Assembly: GCF_034009455.1 (NCBI RefSeq)
Contig: NZ_CP125380.1
Location: forward strand, 2,025,001-2,089,000
DNA length: 64,000 nt
Direction of reading: 5' to 3'
Source of the DNA: Pseudomonas sp. P5_109
GTDB taxonomy: Bacteria > Pseudomonadota > Gammaproteobacteria > Pseudomonadales > Pseudomonadaceae
Shown here one piece after another: positions 55,184-64,000 of this stretch (within the stretch, counting starts at the first letter, position 1; every line of letters begins with the position of its first letter). The notes beneath the pieces are model-generated. The model searched no databases. It was not told the origin of the DNA and worked only from the letters and a program-made list of their open reading frames with translations. The position numbers and the translations under genes are program-made.

Positions 55184-55272
55184 CTTCGCCAGCAAGCCGG
55201 CTCCTACAGGTTTCGTGTCGGTCGCAAAATCGCGACGCACCGCCTGTCTGTAGGAGCCGGCTTGCTGGCGAT
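55184..55272. repeat. REPIN between xdhB and xdhC
   Basis: Arms 55184-55209 and 55248-55272 (GCCAGCAAGCCGGCTCC type). It lies inside the xdh operon, where such elements can change the relative stability of the mRNA parts. Confidence 0.9.
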
Positions 55273-55287
55273 CCAGTCACCTCGGTC

Positions 55288-57687
55288 CTAGAGCGGAGCC
55301 AACTCGACTTCAGCTTCGGCCGCTTTCGCCGCCTTCAACTGGCGCATCTGCTCACAGCCCCACAACACGCGCTCCGGGGTCGCCGGTGCGTCGATTTTCG
55401 GTTGATGTTTGTAATCGCCCAGGCTCGCCACGGCGTCCTTGATCGCACACCACGAGGCGATGCCGAGCATGAACGGCGGCTCGCCCACGGCCTTGGAGTG
55501 GAACACTGTGTCTTCCGGGTTCTTGCGGTTTTCCACCAGCTTCACCCGCAGGTCCAGCGGCATGTCCGCCACGGCCGGGATCTTGTAGCTGGCCGGGCCG
55601 TTGGTCATCAGCTTGCCCTTGTTGTTCCACACCAGCTCTTCCATGGTCAGCCAACCCATGCCCTGGATGAAACCACCCTCGACCTGACCGATGTCGATGG
55701 CCGGGTTCAGCGAGGCGCCGACGTCGTGGAGGATGTCGGTGCGCAGCATCTTGTATTCGCCGGTCAGGGTGTCGACCAGCACTTCGCAGCACGCCGCGCC
55801 AAAGGCGAAGTAGTAGAACGGACGACCACGAGCCTGGCTGCGGTCGTAGTAGATTTTCGGAGTCTTGTAGAACCCGGTGCTCGACAGCGACACCTGGGCG
55901 AAGTACGCCTGCTGGATCAGCGCTTCGAAGGTCAGGATGTGATCGCGGACCCGCACGTGGCCGTTGTGGAATTCCACATCTTCTTCGCTGACCTTGTACT
56001 GGCGGGCAGCGAACTCCACCAGGCGTTGCTTGATGGTTTCGGCGGCGTTCTGCGCGGCTTTACCGTTCAGGTCGGCACCGCTGGAAGCGGCGGTCGGCGA
56101 GGTGTTCGGTACCTTGTCGGTGTTGGTCGCGGTGATCTGCACGCGGTCCATTTCCACCTGGAACACTTCAGCCACGACCTGCGCGACCTTGGTGTTCAGG
56201 CCCTGGCCCATTTCGGTGCCGCCGTGGTTCAGGTGGATGCTGCCGTCGGTGTAGACGTGCACCAGGGCACCCGCCTGGTTGAGGAAGCTGGCAGTGAAGG
56301 AAATACCGAATTTCACCGGGGTCAGCGCCAGGCCTTTTTTCAGGATCGGGCTGTTGGCGTTGTAGCGACGAATCGCTTCGCGACGCTCGGCGTACTGGCT
56401 GCTTTCTTCAAGCTCCGCGGTCATCTCTTCGAGCATGTTGTGCTCGACGGTCTGGTAGTAGTGGGTGACGTTGCGCTCGGTCTTGCCGTAGTAGTTGGCC
56501 TTGCGCACCGCCAAAGGATCCAGGGCCAGGTGGCGAGAGATGGCGTCCATCACTTCTTCGATGGCGACCATGCCCTGCGGGCCGCCGAAACCACGGTAGG
56601 CGGTGTTCGACGCGGTGTTGGTCTTGCAGCGGTGACCGTTGATGGTCGCGTCACCCAGGTAGTACGAGTTGTCCGAGTGGAACATCGCCCGGTCGACGAT
56701 CGACGCCGACAGGTCAGGCGAGCAACCGCAGTTGCCGGCCAGTTCCAGGTTGATGCCGTGCAGGCGGCCGGTGCTGTCGAAGCCCACGTCGTACTCGACG
56801 TAGAATGGGTGACGCTTGCCGGTCATCAGCATGTCTTCGACGCGCGGCAGGCGCATCTTGGTCGGCTGGCCGGTGAGGTGCGCGATCACCGCGCACAGGC
56901 ACGCCGGGCTGGCCGCCTGGGTTTCCTTGCCGCCGAAACCACCGCCCATGCGGCGCATGTCGACGACGATCTTGTTCATCGACACGTCCAGTACTTCGGC
57001 TACCAGCTTCTGCACTTCGGTAGGGTTCTGGGTCGAGCAGTAGACGATCATGCCGCCATCTTCGGTCGGCATCACCGAAGAGATCTGGGTTTCCAGGTAG
57101 AAGTGTTCCTGGCCGCCGATGTGCAGCGTGCCCTGTATGCGGTGCTCGGCGGTGGCCAGCGCCGAGACTGAATCGCCACGCTTATGGGTATGGCTGTCGA
57201 GTACGAAGTGGCGTTTGCGCAGCGCTTCGACCACGTCCAGCACAGGTTCCAGGTCTTCGTATTCGATGATCGCGGCCATCGCGGCCTTGCGTGCGGTTTC
57301 CAGGTCTTTCGCGGCGACGGCGACCACCGGTTGACCGACGAATTGCACAGTATCGATGGCCAGCAGCGGATCGCCGGGCATCAGTGGGCCGATGTCTTTC
57401 AGGCCCGGCACGTCTTCGTGGGTGATGGCGATGCGCACGCCTTCGAAGGCGTAGCACGGCGCGGTGTCGATGCTGATGATGCGGGCGTGGGCACGGTCCG
57501 ACATGCGTGCATAGACGTGCAACTGGTTCGGAAACTCCAGGCGATCGTCGATGTACTGCGCTTCACCGGCCACATGCTTGGCGGCGCTGTCGTGCTTGAC
57601 GCTGCGGCCGACACCGGTGGTCAGGTCCTTGGCGAACAGTTCAGCCAATTCGGCTTGGGTCTTCTCTACGGCATGATGATTAGACAT
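55288..57687 (-). CDS. xdhB: Xanthine dehydrogenase, molybdenum subunit
   Basis: A 799-residue subunit that carries the molybdenum cofactor and oxidises hypoxanthine and xanthine to urate. Motifs: GGQEHFYLETQ, RMGGGFGGKETQA (Moco contact), TAYRGFGGPQGM (with substrate-binding Arg), and the catalytic Glu in SKAVGEPPFMLG. It overlaps xdhA by eight bases. Confidence 0.97.
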   Translation of the reverse strand: MSNHHAVEKTQAELAELFAKDLTTGVGRSVKHDSAAKHVAGEAQYIDDRLEFPNQLHVYARMSDRAHARIISIDTAPCYAFEGVRIAITHEDVPGLKDIGPLMPGDPLLAIDTVQFVGQPVVAVAAKDLETARKAAMAAIIEYEDLEPVLDVVEALRKRHFVLDSHTHKRGDSVSALATAEHRIQGTLHIGGQEHFYLETQISSVMPTEDGGMIVYCSTQNPTEVQKLVAEVLDVSMNKIVVDMRRMGGGFGGKETQAASPACLCAVIAHLTGQPTKMRLPRVEDMLMTGKRHPFYVEYDVGFDSTGRLHGINLELAGNCGCSPDLSASIVDRAMFHSDNSYYLGDATINGHRCKTNTASNTAYRGFGGPQGMVAIEEVMDAISRHLALDPLAVRKANYYGKTERNVTHYYQTVEHNMLEEMTAELEESSQYAERREAIRRYNANSPILKKGLALTPVKFGISFTASFLNQAGALVHVYTDGSIHLNHGGTEMGQGLNTKVAQVVAEVFQVEMDRVQITATNTDKVPNTSPTAASSGADLNGKAAQNAAETIKQRLVEFAARQYKVSEEDVEFHNGHVRVRDHILTFEALIQQAYFAQVSLSSTGFYKTPKIYYDRSQARGRPFYYFAFGAACCEVLVDTLTGEYKMLRTDILHDVGASLNPAIDIGQVEGGFIQGMGWLTMEELVWNNKGKLMTNGPASYKIPAVADMPLDLRVKLVENRKNPEDTVFHSKAVGEPPFMLGIASWCAIKDAVASLGDYKHQPKIDAPATPERVLWGCEQMRQLKAAKAAEAEVELAPL

Positions 57688-59134
57688 AAGCGGTCACCCG
57701 AGTCTCGATGTGCGGTGTTTGCAGTTCGATGAAGTATTTGCGCAGCAGGTTCTGCGCGCTGAGCAGGCGATATTCCTTGCTGGCGCGGAAATCCGAGAGC
57801 GGCGTGAAGTCTTCGCCCAGGGCAGCGCAGGCGCGCTCAACGCTGGCGTTGTTGAATGGCGAGCCGAGCAGCGCGGCTTCGCAGGCAGCGGCACGTTTCG
57901 GGATGGCCGCCATGCCACCGAAGGCGACGCGGGCTTCAGCCACTACGCCGTTTTCCAGGCGAATGTTGAAGGCGGCACAGACAGCAGAGATGTCATCGTC
58001 CAGGCGCTTGGACACCTTGTAGGCGCGGAACAGTTTTTCGACGCAGGCGCGCGGCACGATGATCTTCTCGATGAACTCGCTTTCCTGGCGCGCAGTGACG
58101 CGGTAATCGATGAAGTAATCTTCCAGGGCCATGGTGCGGCGGGTTTCGCCTTTGCACAGGACGATTTGCGCGCCCAGTGCGATCAGCAGCGGCGGCGAGT
58201 CACCGATCGGCGAGGCGTTGCCGATGTTGCCGCCGAGGGTGCCCTGGTTGCGGATCTGCAAGGAGGCGAAGCGGTGCAGCAATTCACCGAAATCCGGATA
58301 CTCGGCGTTCAAGGCCTCGTAGCAGTCGGAAAGGGAGGTGGCGGCGCCGATTTCCAGGCGATCGTCAAAACGGTCGATGCGTTTCATCTCGGCGACGTTG
58401 CCGACGTAGATCATCACCGGCAAGGTGCGGTGGAACTGCGTCACTTCCAACGCCAGGTCGGTACCGCCGGCCAGCAGGCGGGCCTGTGGATAAGCGTCGT
58501 AGAGGTCGGCCAGGTCGGCCACGGTCAGCGGCACCAGGCAGCGTTTGTCGCCGCTGTTGAGTTCGCCGATATCGGTCGGGGCAATGGCTTTCAGGCGCGC
58601 GATGGTCTCGGCTTCACGGGCATCGAACTGATCCGGTTGTTTGCCACAGCAGGACTGCTCGGCGGCTTCCAGGATCGGCCGGTAGCCAGTGCAGCGGCAG
58701 AGGTTGCCGGCGAGTGCTTCGTGGGCCTTGGCATGATCCGGTGCGTCGCTGTTCTTTTGCAGGGCAAACAGCGACATCACGAAACCGGGAGTGCAGAAGC
58801 CGCATTGCGAGCCGTGGCACTCGACCATGGCTTTCTGCACGCTGTGCAGTTCACCTTTGTGCTTGAGGTCTTCAACGCTGATCAATTGCTTGCCGTGCAG
58901 GGACGACACGAAGGTCAGGCACGAGTTGAGGCTGCGATAACGAATGTGTTCGCGACCGTCATCATCGGTCTGCAATTCGCCAACCACCACGGTGCAGGCG
59001 CCGCAGTCACCGCTGGCGCAGCCTTCTTTGGTGCCGGGCTTGCCCACATGGTCGCGCAGATAATTGAGCACGGTCAGGTTCGGGTCCAGGGCGTGCTCGC
59101 TACGGAGTTCCTGGTTTAGTAAAAACTGGATCAC
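57680..59134 (-). CDS. xdhA: Xanthine dehydrogenase, Fe-S/FAD subunit
   Basis: A 484-residue subunit with two [2Fe-2S] clusters and FAD. Cluster motifs are GCASGDCGACTVV and SQCGFCTPGFVMS with LCRCTGYRP; FAD binding is seen at LLAGGTDLALEV and LGGNIGNASPIGDSPP. GTG at 59134 is taken as start: GAGG lies nine bases before it and the protein then begins like other XdhA (IQFLLNQELRSEH). An upstream ATG at 59206 would add 24 residues of no family similarity and would overlap the operator-like palindromes. Confidence 0.94.
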   Translation of the reverse strand: MIQFLLNQELRSEHALDPNLTVLNYLRDHVGKPGTKEGCASGDCGACTVVVGELQTDDDGREHIRYRSLNSCLTFVSSLHGKQLISVEDLKHKGELHSVQKAMVECHGSQCGFCTPGFVMSLFALQKNSDAPDHAKAHEALAGNLCRCTGYRPILEAAEQSCCGKQPDQFDAREAETIARLKAIAPTDIGELNSGDKRCLVPLTVADLADLYDAYPQARLLAGGTDLALEVTQFHRTLPVMIYVGNVAEMKRIDRFDDRLEIGAATSLSDCYEALNAEYPDFGELLHRFASLQIRNQGTLGGNIGNASPIGDSPPLLIALGAQIVLCKGETRRTMALEDYFIDYRVTARQESEFIEKIIVPRACVEKLFRAYKVSKRLDDDISAVCAAFNIRLENGVVAEARVAFGGMAAIPKRAAACEAALLGSPFNNASVERACAALGEDFTPLSDFRASKEYRLLSAQNLLRKYFIELQTPHIETRVTAYV

Positions 59135-59191
59135 GGAAGGCCTCGCAGACTCATTATTGTTGTTAACCGATAGGACCGAATTTAGCAGGTC

Positions 59192-59228
59192 TGACTTTTC
59201 GGTCAATGATTTTCTGACTTAAAGGTCA
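59192..59228. promoter_or_regulatory. Two TGAC-N6-GTCA palindromes upstream of xdhA
   Basis: TGAC-TTTTCG-GTCA at 59192-59205 and TGAC-TTAAAG-GTCA at 59215-59228 are 23 bases apart, about two helical turns. They lie 58 bases upstream of the xdhA start and 184 bases before the divergent GntR gene. They look like a paired operator for the neighbouring regulator. Confidence 0.6.
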
Positions 59229-59411
59229 GGAAAATGCATTTTGTCGATCAACTACCTGTTGGTTAATTATTGTCGCTGGTTCGTTAGCCTGCCTTTTTGC
59301 TTGAATTTGCTTGAATCGTGCCAAAAAACCTCAGGGCGGGCACTCCGCCCTGATGCGGCAATTGCGCTACACTGCGCCGCTTGTACAGATCGAAGAGTTT
59401 GAAGGACAACC

Positions 59412-60071
59412 ATGACGTTCAAGGCGCCGGACAGCCTCGCCGAGCAAATCGCTCACCACCTCGCCGAACGCATCATTCGCGGCGAAATGAAGCCCGGGGA
59501 GCGCATCCAGGAACAGAAGGTCACGCTGGCCCTCAATGTCAGCCGTGGTTCGGTCCGCGAGGCTTTGCTGATCCTCGAGCGTCGGCACCTGATCGCGATC
59601 CTGCCGCGCCGTGGCGCTCATGTGACGGAACTCACCCCGCACAAGGTGCAGAGCCTGTGCACGCTGATGAGCGAAATGTACATCCTGCTCGCCAATGCCG
59701 TGGCCAATGGCTGGAAAGTCCAGGCCGATCTGGCGCCGTTCGTGCAGATTCAGCAGCGCCTGGCGGCCAGCTACGAGCGCCAGGACATCCATGCCTTCGT
59801 CGACGACAGTTTCAGCGTGATGCGCGCCACGTACTCGTTCGCCAACAACCCGTACTTGCAGGAAACCGTCGAGAATCTGCAGCCGGCCATGAGCCGTGCC
59901 TATTTCCTTGCCCTGGACCAGCGCAAGGCGTCGATGAGCGAGTACCTGGAGCTGTTCGAACGCCTGCTTGCCGCCGTGATCGCCCGTGACTTCGCGCAGA
60001 TTCGCGTGGTGCTGACGGCTTACGCCCAGCGCAGTTGCGATCTGGTGATCTCCGCTCTGACGGACGCCTGA
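59412..60071 (+). CDS. GntR-family regulator, FCD type, divergent from xdhA
   Basis: A 219-residue regulator: winged helix in residues about 8-75 (LAERIIRGEMKPGERIQEQK; VSRGSVREALLILERRHLI) and an FCD-type helical domain behind. It is transcribed away from xdhA, with 277 bp between the starts, so control of the xdh-guaD genes by a purine ligand is likely but unproven. smc starts two bases after its stop and may be partly expressed from the same promoter. Confidence 0.92.
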   Translation: MTFKAPDSLAEQIAHHLAERIIRGEMKPGERIQEQKVTLALNVSRGSVREALLILERRHLIAILPRRGAHVTELTPHKVQSLCTLMSEMYILLANAVANGWKVQADLAPFVQIQQRLAASYERQDIHAFVDDSFSVMRATYSFANNPYLQETVENLQPAMSRAYFLALDQRKASMSEYLELFERLLAAVIARDFAQIRVVLTAYAQRSCDLVISALTDA

Positions 60072-60073
60072 TC

Positions 60074-63000
60074 TTGCGGCTCAAGTGCATCAAGCTGGCG
60101 GGGTTCAAGTCCTTCGTCGACCCGACCACGGTGAACTTCCCCAGTAACATGGCGGCGGTGGTCGGGCCCAATGGTTGCGGCAAATCGAACATCATCGACG
60201 CCGTGCGCTGGGTGATGGGCGAGAGTTCGGCGAAGAACCTGCGTGGCGAGTCGATGACCGACGTCATCTTCAACGGCTCGACCAGCCGCAAGCCAGTGAG
60301 CCAGGCGAGTATCGAGCTGGTGTTCGATAACTCCGACGGCACACTGCTTGGTGAATATGCTGCTTATGCGGAAATCTCCATTCGCCGCAAAGTGACCCGC
60401 GACAGCCAGACCACCTATTACCTCAACGGCACCAAATGCCGGCGTCGCGACATCACCGATATCTTCCTCGGCACCGGTCTCGGCCCGCGCAGCTACTCGA
60501 TCATCGAACAGGGGATGATCTCCAAGCTGATCGAGTCCAAGCCCGAAGACCTGCGTAACTTCATCGAAGAAGCCGCGGGCATCTCCAAGTACAAGGAGCG
60601 CCGGCGCGAGACGGAAAACCGTATCCGCCGCACCCACGAAAACCTTGAGCGCCTGACCGACCTGCGTGAAGAGCTTGAGCGTCAGCTGGAACGCTTGCAC
60701 CGCCAGGCCGAGGCCGCCAAGAAGTATCAGGAATTCAAGGGCGAGGAGCGTCAGCTCAAGGCCCAGCTGTCGGCCCTGCGCTGGCAGGCGCTGAACGATC
60801 AGGTCGGCCAGCGTGAAGCGATCATCGGCAACCAGGAGGTTTCTTTCGAAGCCCTGGTGGCTGAACAACGCAACGCCGACGCGAGCATCGAGCGCCTGCG
60901 TGACGGGCATCACGACCTGTCGGAGCGCTTCAACCTGGTGCAAGGACGCTTCTACTCGGTCGGCGGCGACATCGCCCGGGTCGAGCAGAGCATCCAGCAC
61001 GGCCAGCAGCGCTTGCGCCAGTTGCAGGACGATTTGAAGGAGGCCGAGCGCGCTCGCCTGGAAACCGAATCCCACCTGGGTCACGACCGCACGCTGCTGC
61101 TGACCCTGGGCGAAGAGCTGGACATGCTCACCCCGGAGCAGGAAGTCACCAGCGCCGCCGCCGAAGAGGCCGCTGCCGCCCTGGAAGAATCCGAAACCAC
61201 CATGCACGGCTGGCAGGAGCAGTGGGATACGTTCAACCTCACCGCCGCCGAGCCGCGCCGTCAGGCCGAAGTGCAGCAGTCGCGGATCCAGCAGCTGGAA
61301 ACCAGCCTGGAGCGCCTGGCCGATCGCCAGAAGCGTCTTGGCGAAGAACGCGCCTTGCTCTCGGCGGACCCGGAAGACGCGGCGATCATGGAGCTCAGCG
61401 AGCAGCTCGCGGAATCCGAGGCGACCCTTGAGGACTTGCAGACCAGCGAAGAAGCCCAGGTCGAAAAGCTTGAGCAACTGCGCCAGCAACTGCAGCAAAC
61501 GTTGACGGCGCAACAGCAGGCCCAGGGTGATTTACAGCGCCTCAACGGTCGCCTGGCATCGCTCGAAGCCTTGCAGCAAGCCGCGCTCGATCCGGGCACC
61601 GGCACCGCCGAATGGCTGCGCGAACAGAATCTTGCGAATCGCCCGCGCCTGGCCGAAGGCCTGAAGGTTGAGGCCGGTTGGGAGCTGGCGGTGGAAACCG
61701 TGCTCGGCGCCGACCTGCAAGCGGTGCTGGTGGACGATTTCAACGATTTCGATTTGTCCGGGTTTACCCAGGGCGACTTGCGCTTGCTCAGCCCGGCCAG
61801 CGATGGTGTGCGAATGCCGGGCAGCTTGCTGGACAAGGTCGAGGCGCAGATCGATCTGTCGCCATGGCTGGGGCAGGTCAAACCGGTCGACAGCCTCGAA
61901 CAGGCCCTGGCCTTGCGCAGTCAATTGGCTGCCGGGCAGAGCCTGATCAGCCGTGATGGTTACTGGGTCGGCCGGCACTTCTTGCGTGTGCGTCGGGCCA
62001 GCGAAGCCGAAAGCGGTGTGCTCGCCCGTGGTCAGGAAATCCAGCAACTGGGCCTTGAGCGCGAAGAGCGCGAAGCCGCTGTCGAAACCCTGGAAACCCA
62101 ATTACAGAACCTGCGGGCGCAGCAGCGTCAGCAGGAAAACGGCCGTGAGCATCTGCGCCGTTTGCTGCAAGACGAAGCGCGTCAGCAGGGTGAACTGAAA
62201 GCCCAGTTGTCCGCCGGTAAAGCCAAGGCCGAGCAATTGACCCTGCGCCGCACCCGTCTCGACGAAGAGCTCACCGAGCTGGACGAACAGCGAGCCCTGG
62301 AGCACGAAAACATCGGCGAAGCGCGCCTGCAATTGCAGGAAGCCCTCGACAGCATGGCGCTGGACACCGAGCAGCGTGAGTTGCTGTTGGCCCAGCGCGA
62401 CAGTTTGCGTGAACGCCTGGACCGGGTGCGTCAGGAAGCCCGGCAACACAAGGATCACGCCCACCAGTTGGCGGTGCGTCTGGGCTCGCTCAAGGCGCAG
62501 CACGATTCCACGCGCCAGGCGCTGGAGCGTCTGGAAATGCAGTCCGAACGCCTGACCGAAAAACGCGAGCAATTGAGCCTCAATCTGGAGGAGGGCGAAG
62601 CGCCACTGGAAGAGCTGCGTTTGAAACTCGAAGAGTTGCTCGACAAGCGTATGACTGTCGACGAGGAGCTCAAGACCGCGCAGATCGCCCTCGAAGATGC
62701 CGATCGCGAATTGCGCGACGCCGAGAAGCGCCGCAGCCAGGCCGAACAGCAATCGCAGTTGATTCGCGGCCAGCTCGAAACCCAGCGCATGGAATGGCAA
62801 GCCCTGACCGTGCGCCGCAAGACTTTGCAGGACCAGTTGCTGGAAGACGGCTACGATCTCCATGGCGTACTCGCGACGTTGACCGCCGAGGCCAACGAGA
62901 AGGACGCCGAGGAAGAACTCGAGCGCATCGCCGCGCGAATTCAGCGCCTGGGCGCGATCAACCTCGCAGCCATCGATGAGTACCAGCAACAATCGGAGCG

Positions 63001-63562
63001 TAAACGTTATCTGGATGCGCAGAACGACGACCTGGTCGAAGCGCTCGAAACCCTCGAGAACGTGATTCGCAAGATCGACAAGGAAACCCGTAACCGCTTC
63101 AAGGATACCTTTGATCAGATCAATGGCGGTTTACAGGCGCTTTTCCCAAAAGTTTTCGGTGGAGGCCGCGCGTATTTGGAACTGACGGGCGAAGATCTAC
63201 TCGATACAGGGGTAACGATCATGGCGCAGCCGCCAGGAAAGAAGAACAGCACCATCCATTTGCTCTCTGGTGGCGAAAAAGCCCTGACCGCATTGGCCCT
63301 GGTTTTTGCGATCTTCAAGTTGAATCCGGCGCCGTTCTGCATGCTCGATGAAGTTGACGCGCCATTGGATGACGCTAACGTTGGACGCTACGCGCGGTTG
63401 GTAAAAGAGATGTCGCAGACAGTGCAGTTCATCTATATCACCCACAACAAGATCGCCATGGAAATGGCTGATCAACTGATGGGTGTGACGATGCACGAAC
63501 CCGGTTGTTCACGTCTGGTGGCAGTGGATGTGGAGGAGGCAATGGCGATGGTGGATGCCTGA
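60074..63562 (+). CDS. smc: Chromosome partition protein SMC
   Basis: A 1162-residue ATPase that organises and separates chromosomes. The Walker A motif is VVGPNGCGKSNIIDAV near residue 30; the long coiled coils (about 170-500 and 660-1000) enclose a hinge domain around residues 515-640 (LGADLQAVLVDDFNDFDL). The C-terminal ABC signature is HLLSGGEKALTALALVFA with Walker B FCMLDEVDAPLDD. The start is TTG at 60074 (LRLKCIKLAGFKSF), giving the family length; an in-frame ATG 39 bases earlier lies inside the GntR gene. Confidence 0.97.
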   Translation: MRLKCIKLAGFKSFVDPTTVNFPSNMAAVVGPNGCGKSNIIDAVRWVMGESSAKNLRGESMTDVIFNGSTSRKPVSQASIELVFDNSDGTLLGEYAAYAEISIRRKVTRDSQTTYYLNGTKCRRRDITDIFLGTGLGPRSYSIIEQGMISKLIESKPEDLRNFIEEAAGISKYKERRRETENRIRRTHENLERLTDLREELERQLERLHRQAEAAKKYQEFKGEERQLKAQLSALRWQALNDQVGQREAIIGNQEVSFEALVAEQRNADASIERLRDGHHDLSERFNLVQGRFYSVGGDIARVEQSIQHGQQRLRQLQDDLKEAERARLETESHLGHDRTLLLTLGEELDMLTPEQEVTSAAAEEAAAALEESETTMHGWQEQWDTFNLTAAEPRRQAEVQQSRIQQLETSLERLADRQKRLGEERALLSADPEDAAIMELSEQLAESEATLEDLQTSEEAQVEKLEQLRQQLQQTLTAQQQAQGDLQRLNGRLASLEALQQAALDPGTGTAEWLREQNLANRPRLAEGLKVEAGWELAVETVLGADLQAVLVDDFNDFDLSGFTQGDLRLLSPASDGVRMPGSLLDKVEAQIDLSPWLGQVKPVDSLEQALALRSQLAAGQSLISRDGYWVGRHFLRVRRASEAESGVLARGQEIQQLGLEREEREAAVETLETQLQNLRAQQRQQENGREHLRRLLQDEARQQGELKAQLSAGKAKAEQLTLRRTRLDEELTELDEQRALEHENIGEARLQLQEALDSMALDTEQRELLLAQRDSLRERLDRVRQEARQHKDHAHQLAVRLGSLKAQHDSTRQALERLEMQSERLTEKREQLSLNLEEGEAPLEELRLKLEELLDKRMTVDEELKTAQIALEDADRELRDAEKRRSQAEQQSQLIRGQLETQRMEWQALTVRRKTLQDQLLEDGYDLHGVLATLTAEANEKDAEEELERIAARIQRLGAINLAAIDEYQQQSERKRYLDAQNDDLVEALETLENVIRKIDKETRNRFKDTFDQINGGLQALFPKVFGGGRAYLELTGEDLLDTGVTIMAQPPGKKNSTIHLLSGGEKALTALALVFAIFKLNPAPFCMLDEVDAPLDDANVGRYARLVKEMSQTVQFIYITHNKIAMEMADQLMGVTMHEPGCSRLVAVDVEEAMAMVDA

Positions 63563-63820
63563 GTCGTGATCGTGGGAAGGGGTGTTTACGGGTTGTAGGA
63601 CTCTTTTGCTGACTTCGACTTGCTGGCCAATCGACATATTCGCGCTAGCCAACGTGGTAGACGGTGTAAAGTTGCCTTTGGTCGTGCTAGTTTAATGTCA
63701 ATTTTTCGTATACGTGGGCAAAACGCCTGTCAGAACATAGAGTTGGCGCCACGTTTTAAAGCGGTTTGCAGGTTGTAAACCCCTTATTTTTCAGCATTTT
63801 TTATAGAGGCACGGGATTAC

Positions 63821-64000
63821 ATGGAAATCGGTCTGCGCGAGTGGCTGATCGTCATCGGCATTATTGTCATTGCCGGTATTCTTTTTGATGGCTGGCGCCG
63901 TATGCGCGGCGGCAAGGGAAAACTGAAGTTCCGTCTTGACCGAAGTCTGTCCAACCTGCCGGACGAGGACAGCAGCGCCGAGCTGCTGGGCCCGCCGCGA
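63821..64000 (+). CDS. zipA: Cell division protein ZipA (3' end outside window)
   Basis: Only the first 60 codons are inside the window. The N-terminal membrane anchor ([20 protein letters not shown]) and the basic region after it ([20 protein letters not shown]) are typical of Pseudomonas ZipA, which tethers FtsZ to the inner membrane. Position after smc is conserved in the genus. The 258 bp before it show no other gene. Confidence 0.93.
   Translation, partial: MEIGLREWLIVIGIIVIAGILFDGWRRMRGGKGKLKFRLDRSLSNLPDEDSSAELLGPPR

Noticed and set aside
54703..57171. 822-codon plus-strand frame opposite xdhB and xdhC
   Set aside because: It crosses two well-supported genes and a REPIN, and its translation shows the Val/Gly/His-rich pattern of antisense frames.
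57710..59119. 469-codon plus-strand frame opposite xdhA
   Set aside because: Antisense shadow of a clear Fe-S/FAD subunit gene.
63563..63820. Possible small gene between smc and zipA
   Set aside because: No frame with a credible start and ribosome site was found; it is probably the zipA promoter region.

Overview
The window is chromosomal DNA of a Pseudomonas, most probably of the P. fluorescens group. The core genes point there: sigX-oprF, the nas/nir nitrate-assimilation block, pyrD-rmf-rlmKL, dacB, yggL, the xanthine dehydrogenase genes and smc-zipA all look like Pseudomonas genes in sequence and order. The intergenic regions carry the short inverted REP/REPIN repeats (GAGCAAGCCCGCTCC types) typical of this group. 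No rRNA, tRNA, CRISPR array, prophage or insertion sequence was seen.

Layout. (1) 1-1700: the end of sigX and the porin gene oprF. (2) 1730-13300: assimilatory nitrate metabolism on the minus strand: nasS, nasT, a nitrate transporter with a PP2C-phosphatase/kinase fusion, then nirB-nirD-nitrate reductase-cobA. Both structural units begin with a sigma-54-type promoter. A leader follows, with ANTAR-type hexaloop hairpins (A at loop position 1, G at 4), the last of which overlaps an intrinsic terminator. This is the arrangement expected for NasT antitermination, released by NasS when nitrate is present. (3) 13520-41090: a complete SPI-1 (Inv/Spa/Prg/Org) type III secretion island, inserted between nasS and pyrD. 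(4) 41250-51700: housekeeping genes pyrD, rmf, rlmKL, a diguanylate cyclase, dacB, yggL and a BenE-type permease. (5) 52040-60070: purine catabolism (guanine deaminase, xdhA-xdhB-xdhC) with two GntR/FCD regulators. (6) 60074-64000: smc and the start of zipA.

The island runs in order: invF, invG, invE, invA, invB, invC, invI, invJ, spaO, spaP, spaQ, spaR, spaS, sicA, an AT-rich gene, a second sicA, sipB, sipC, sipD, iacP, hilA, iagB, prgH, prgI, prgJ, prgK, orgA, orgB, orgC, and on the opposite strand an unrecognised 522-residue protein. All structural parts are present except a recognisable InvH pilotin. No SipA, SptP, HilC or HilD is seen.

The most striking feature is at 25872-28504. The chaperone gene sicA and its upstream region exist twice as a 550-bp direct repeat with only three differences. 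Between the copies lies a foreign, AT-rich gene whose product carries the glucosyltransferase signature of large clostridial toxins (TcdA/TcdB). The catalytic Asp, Arg, Tyr and DXD residues keep exactly the spacing found in TcdB. It is best read as a toxin-type glycosyltransferase acquired as a type III effector by a recombination event that duplicated the chaperone gene. The cassette should be losable by recombination between the repeats.
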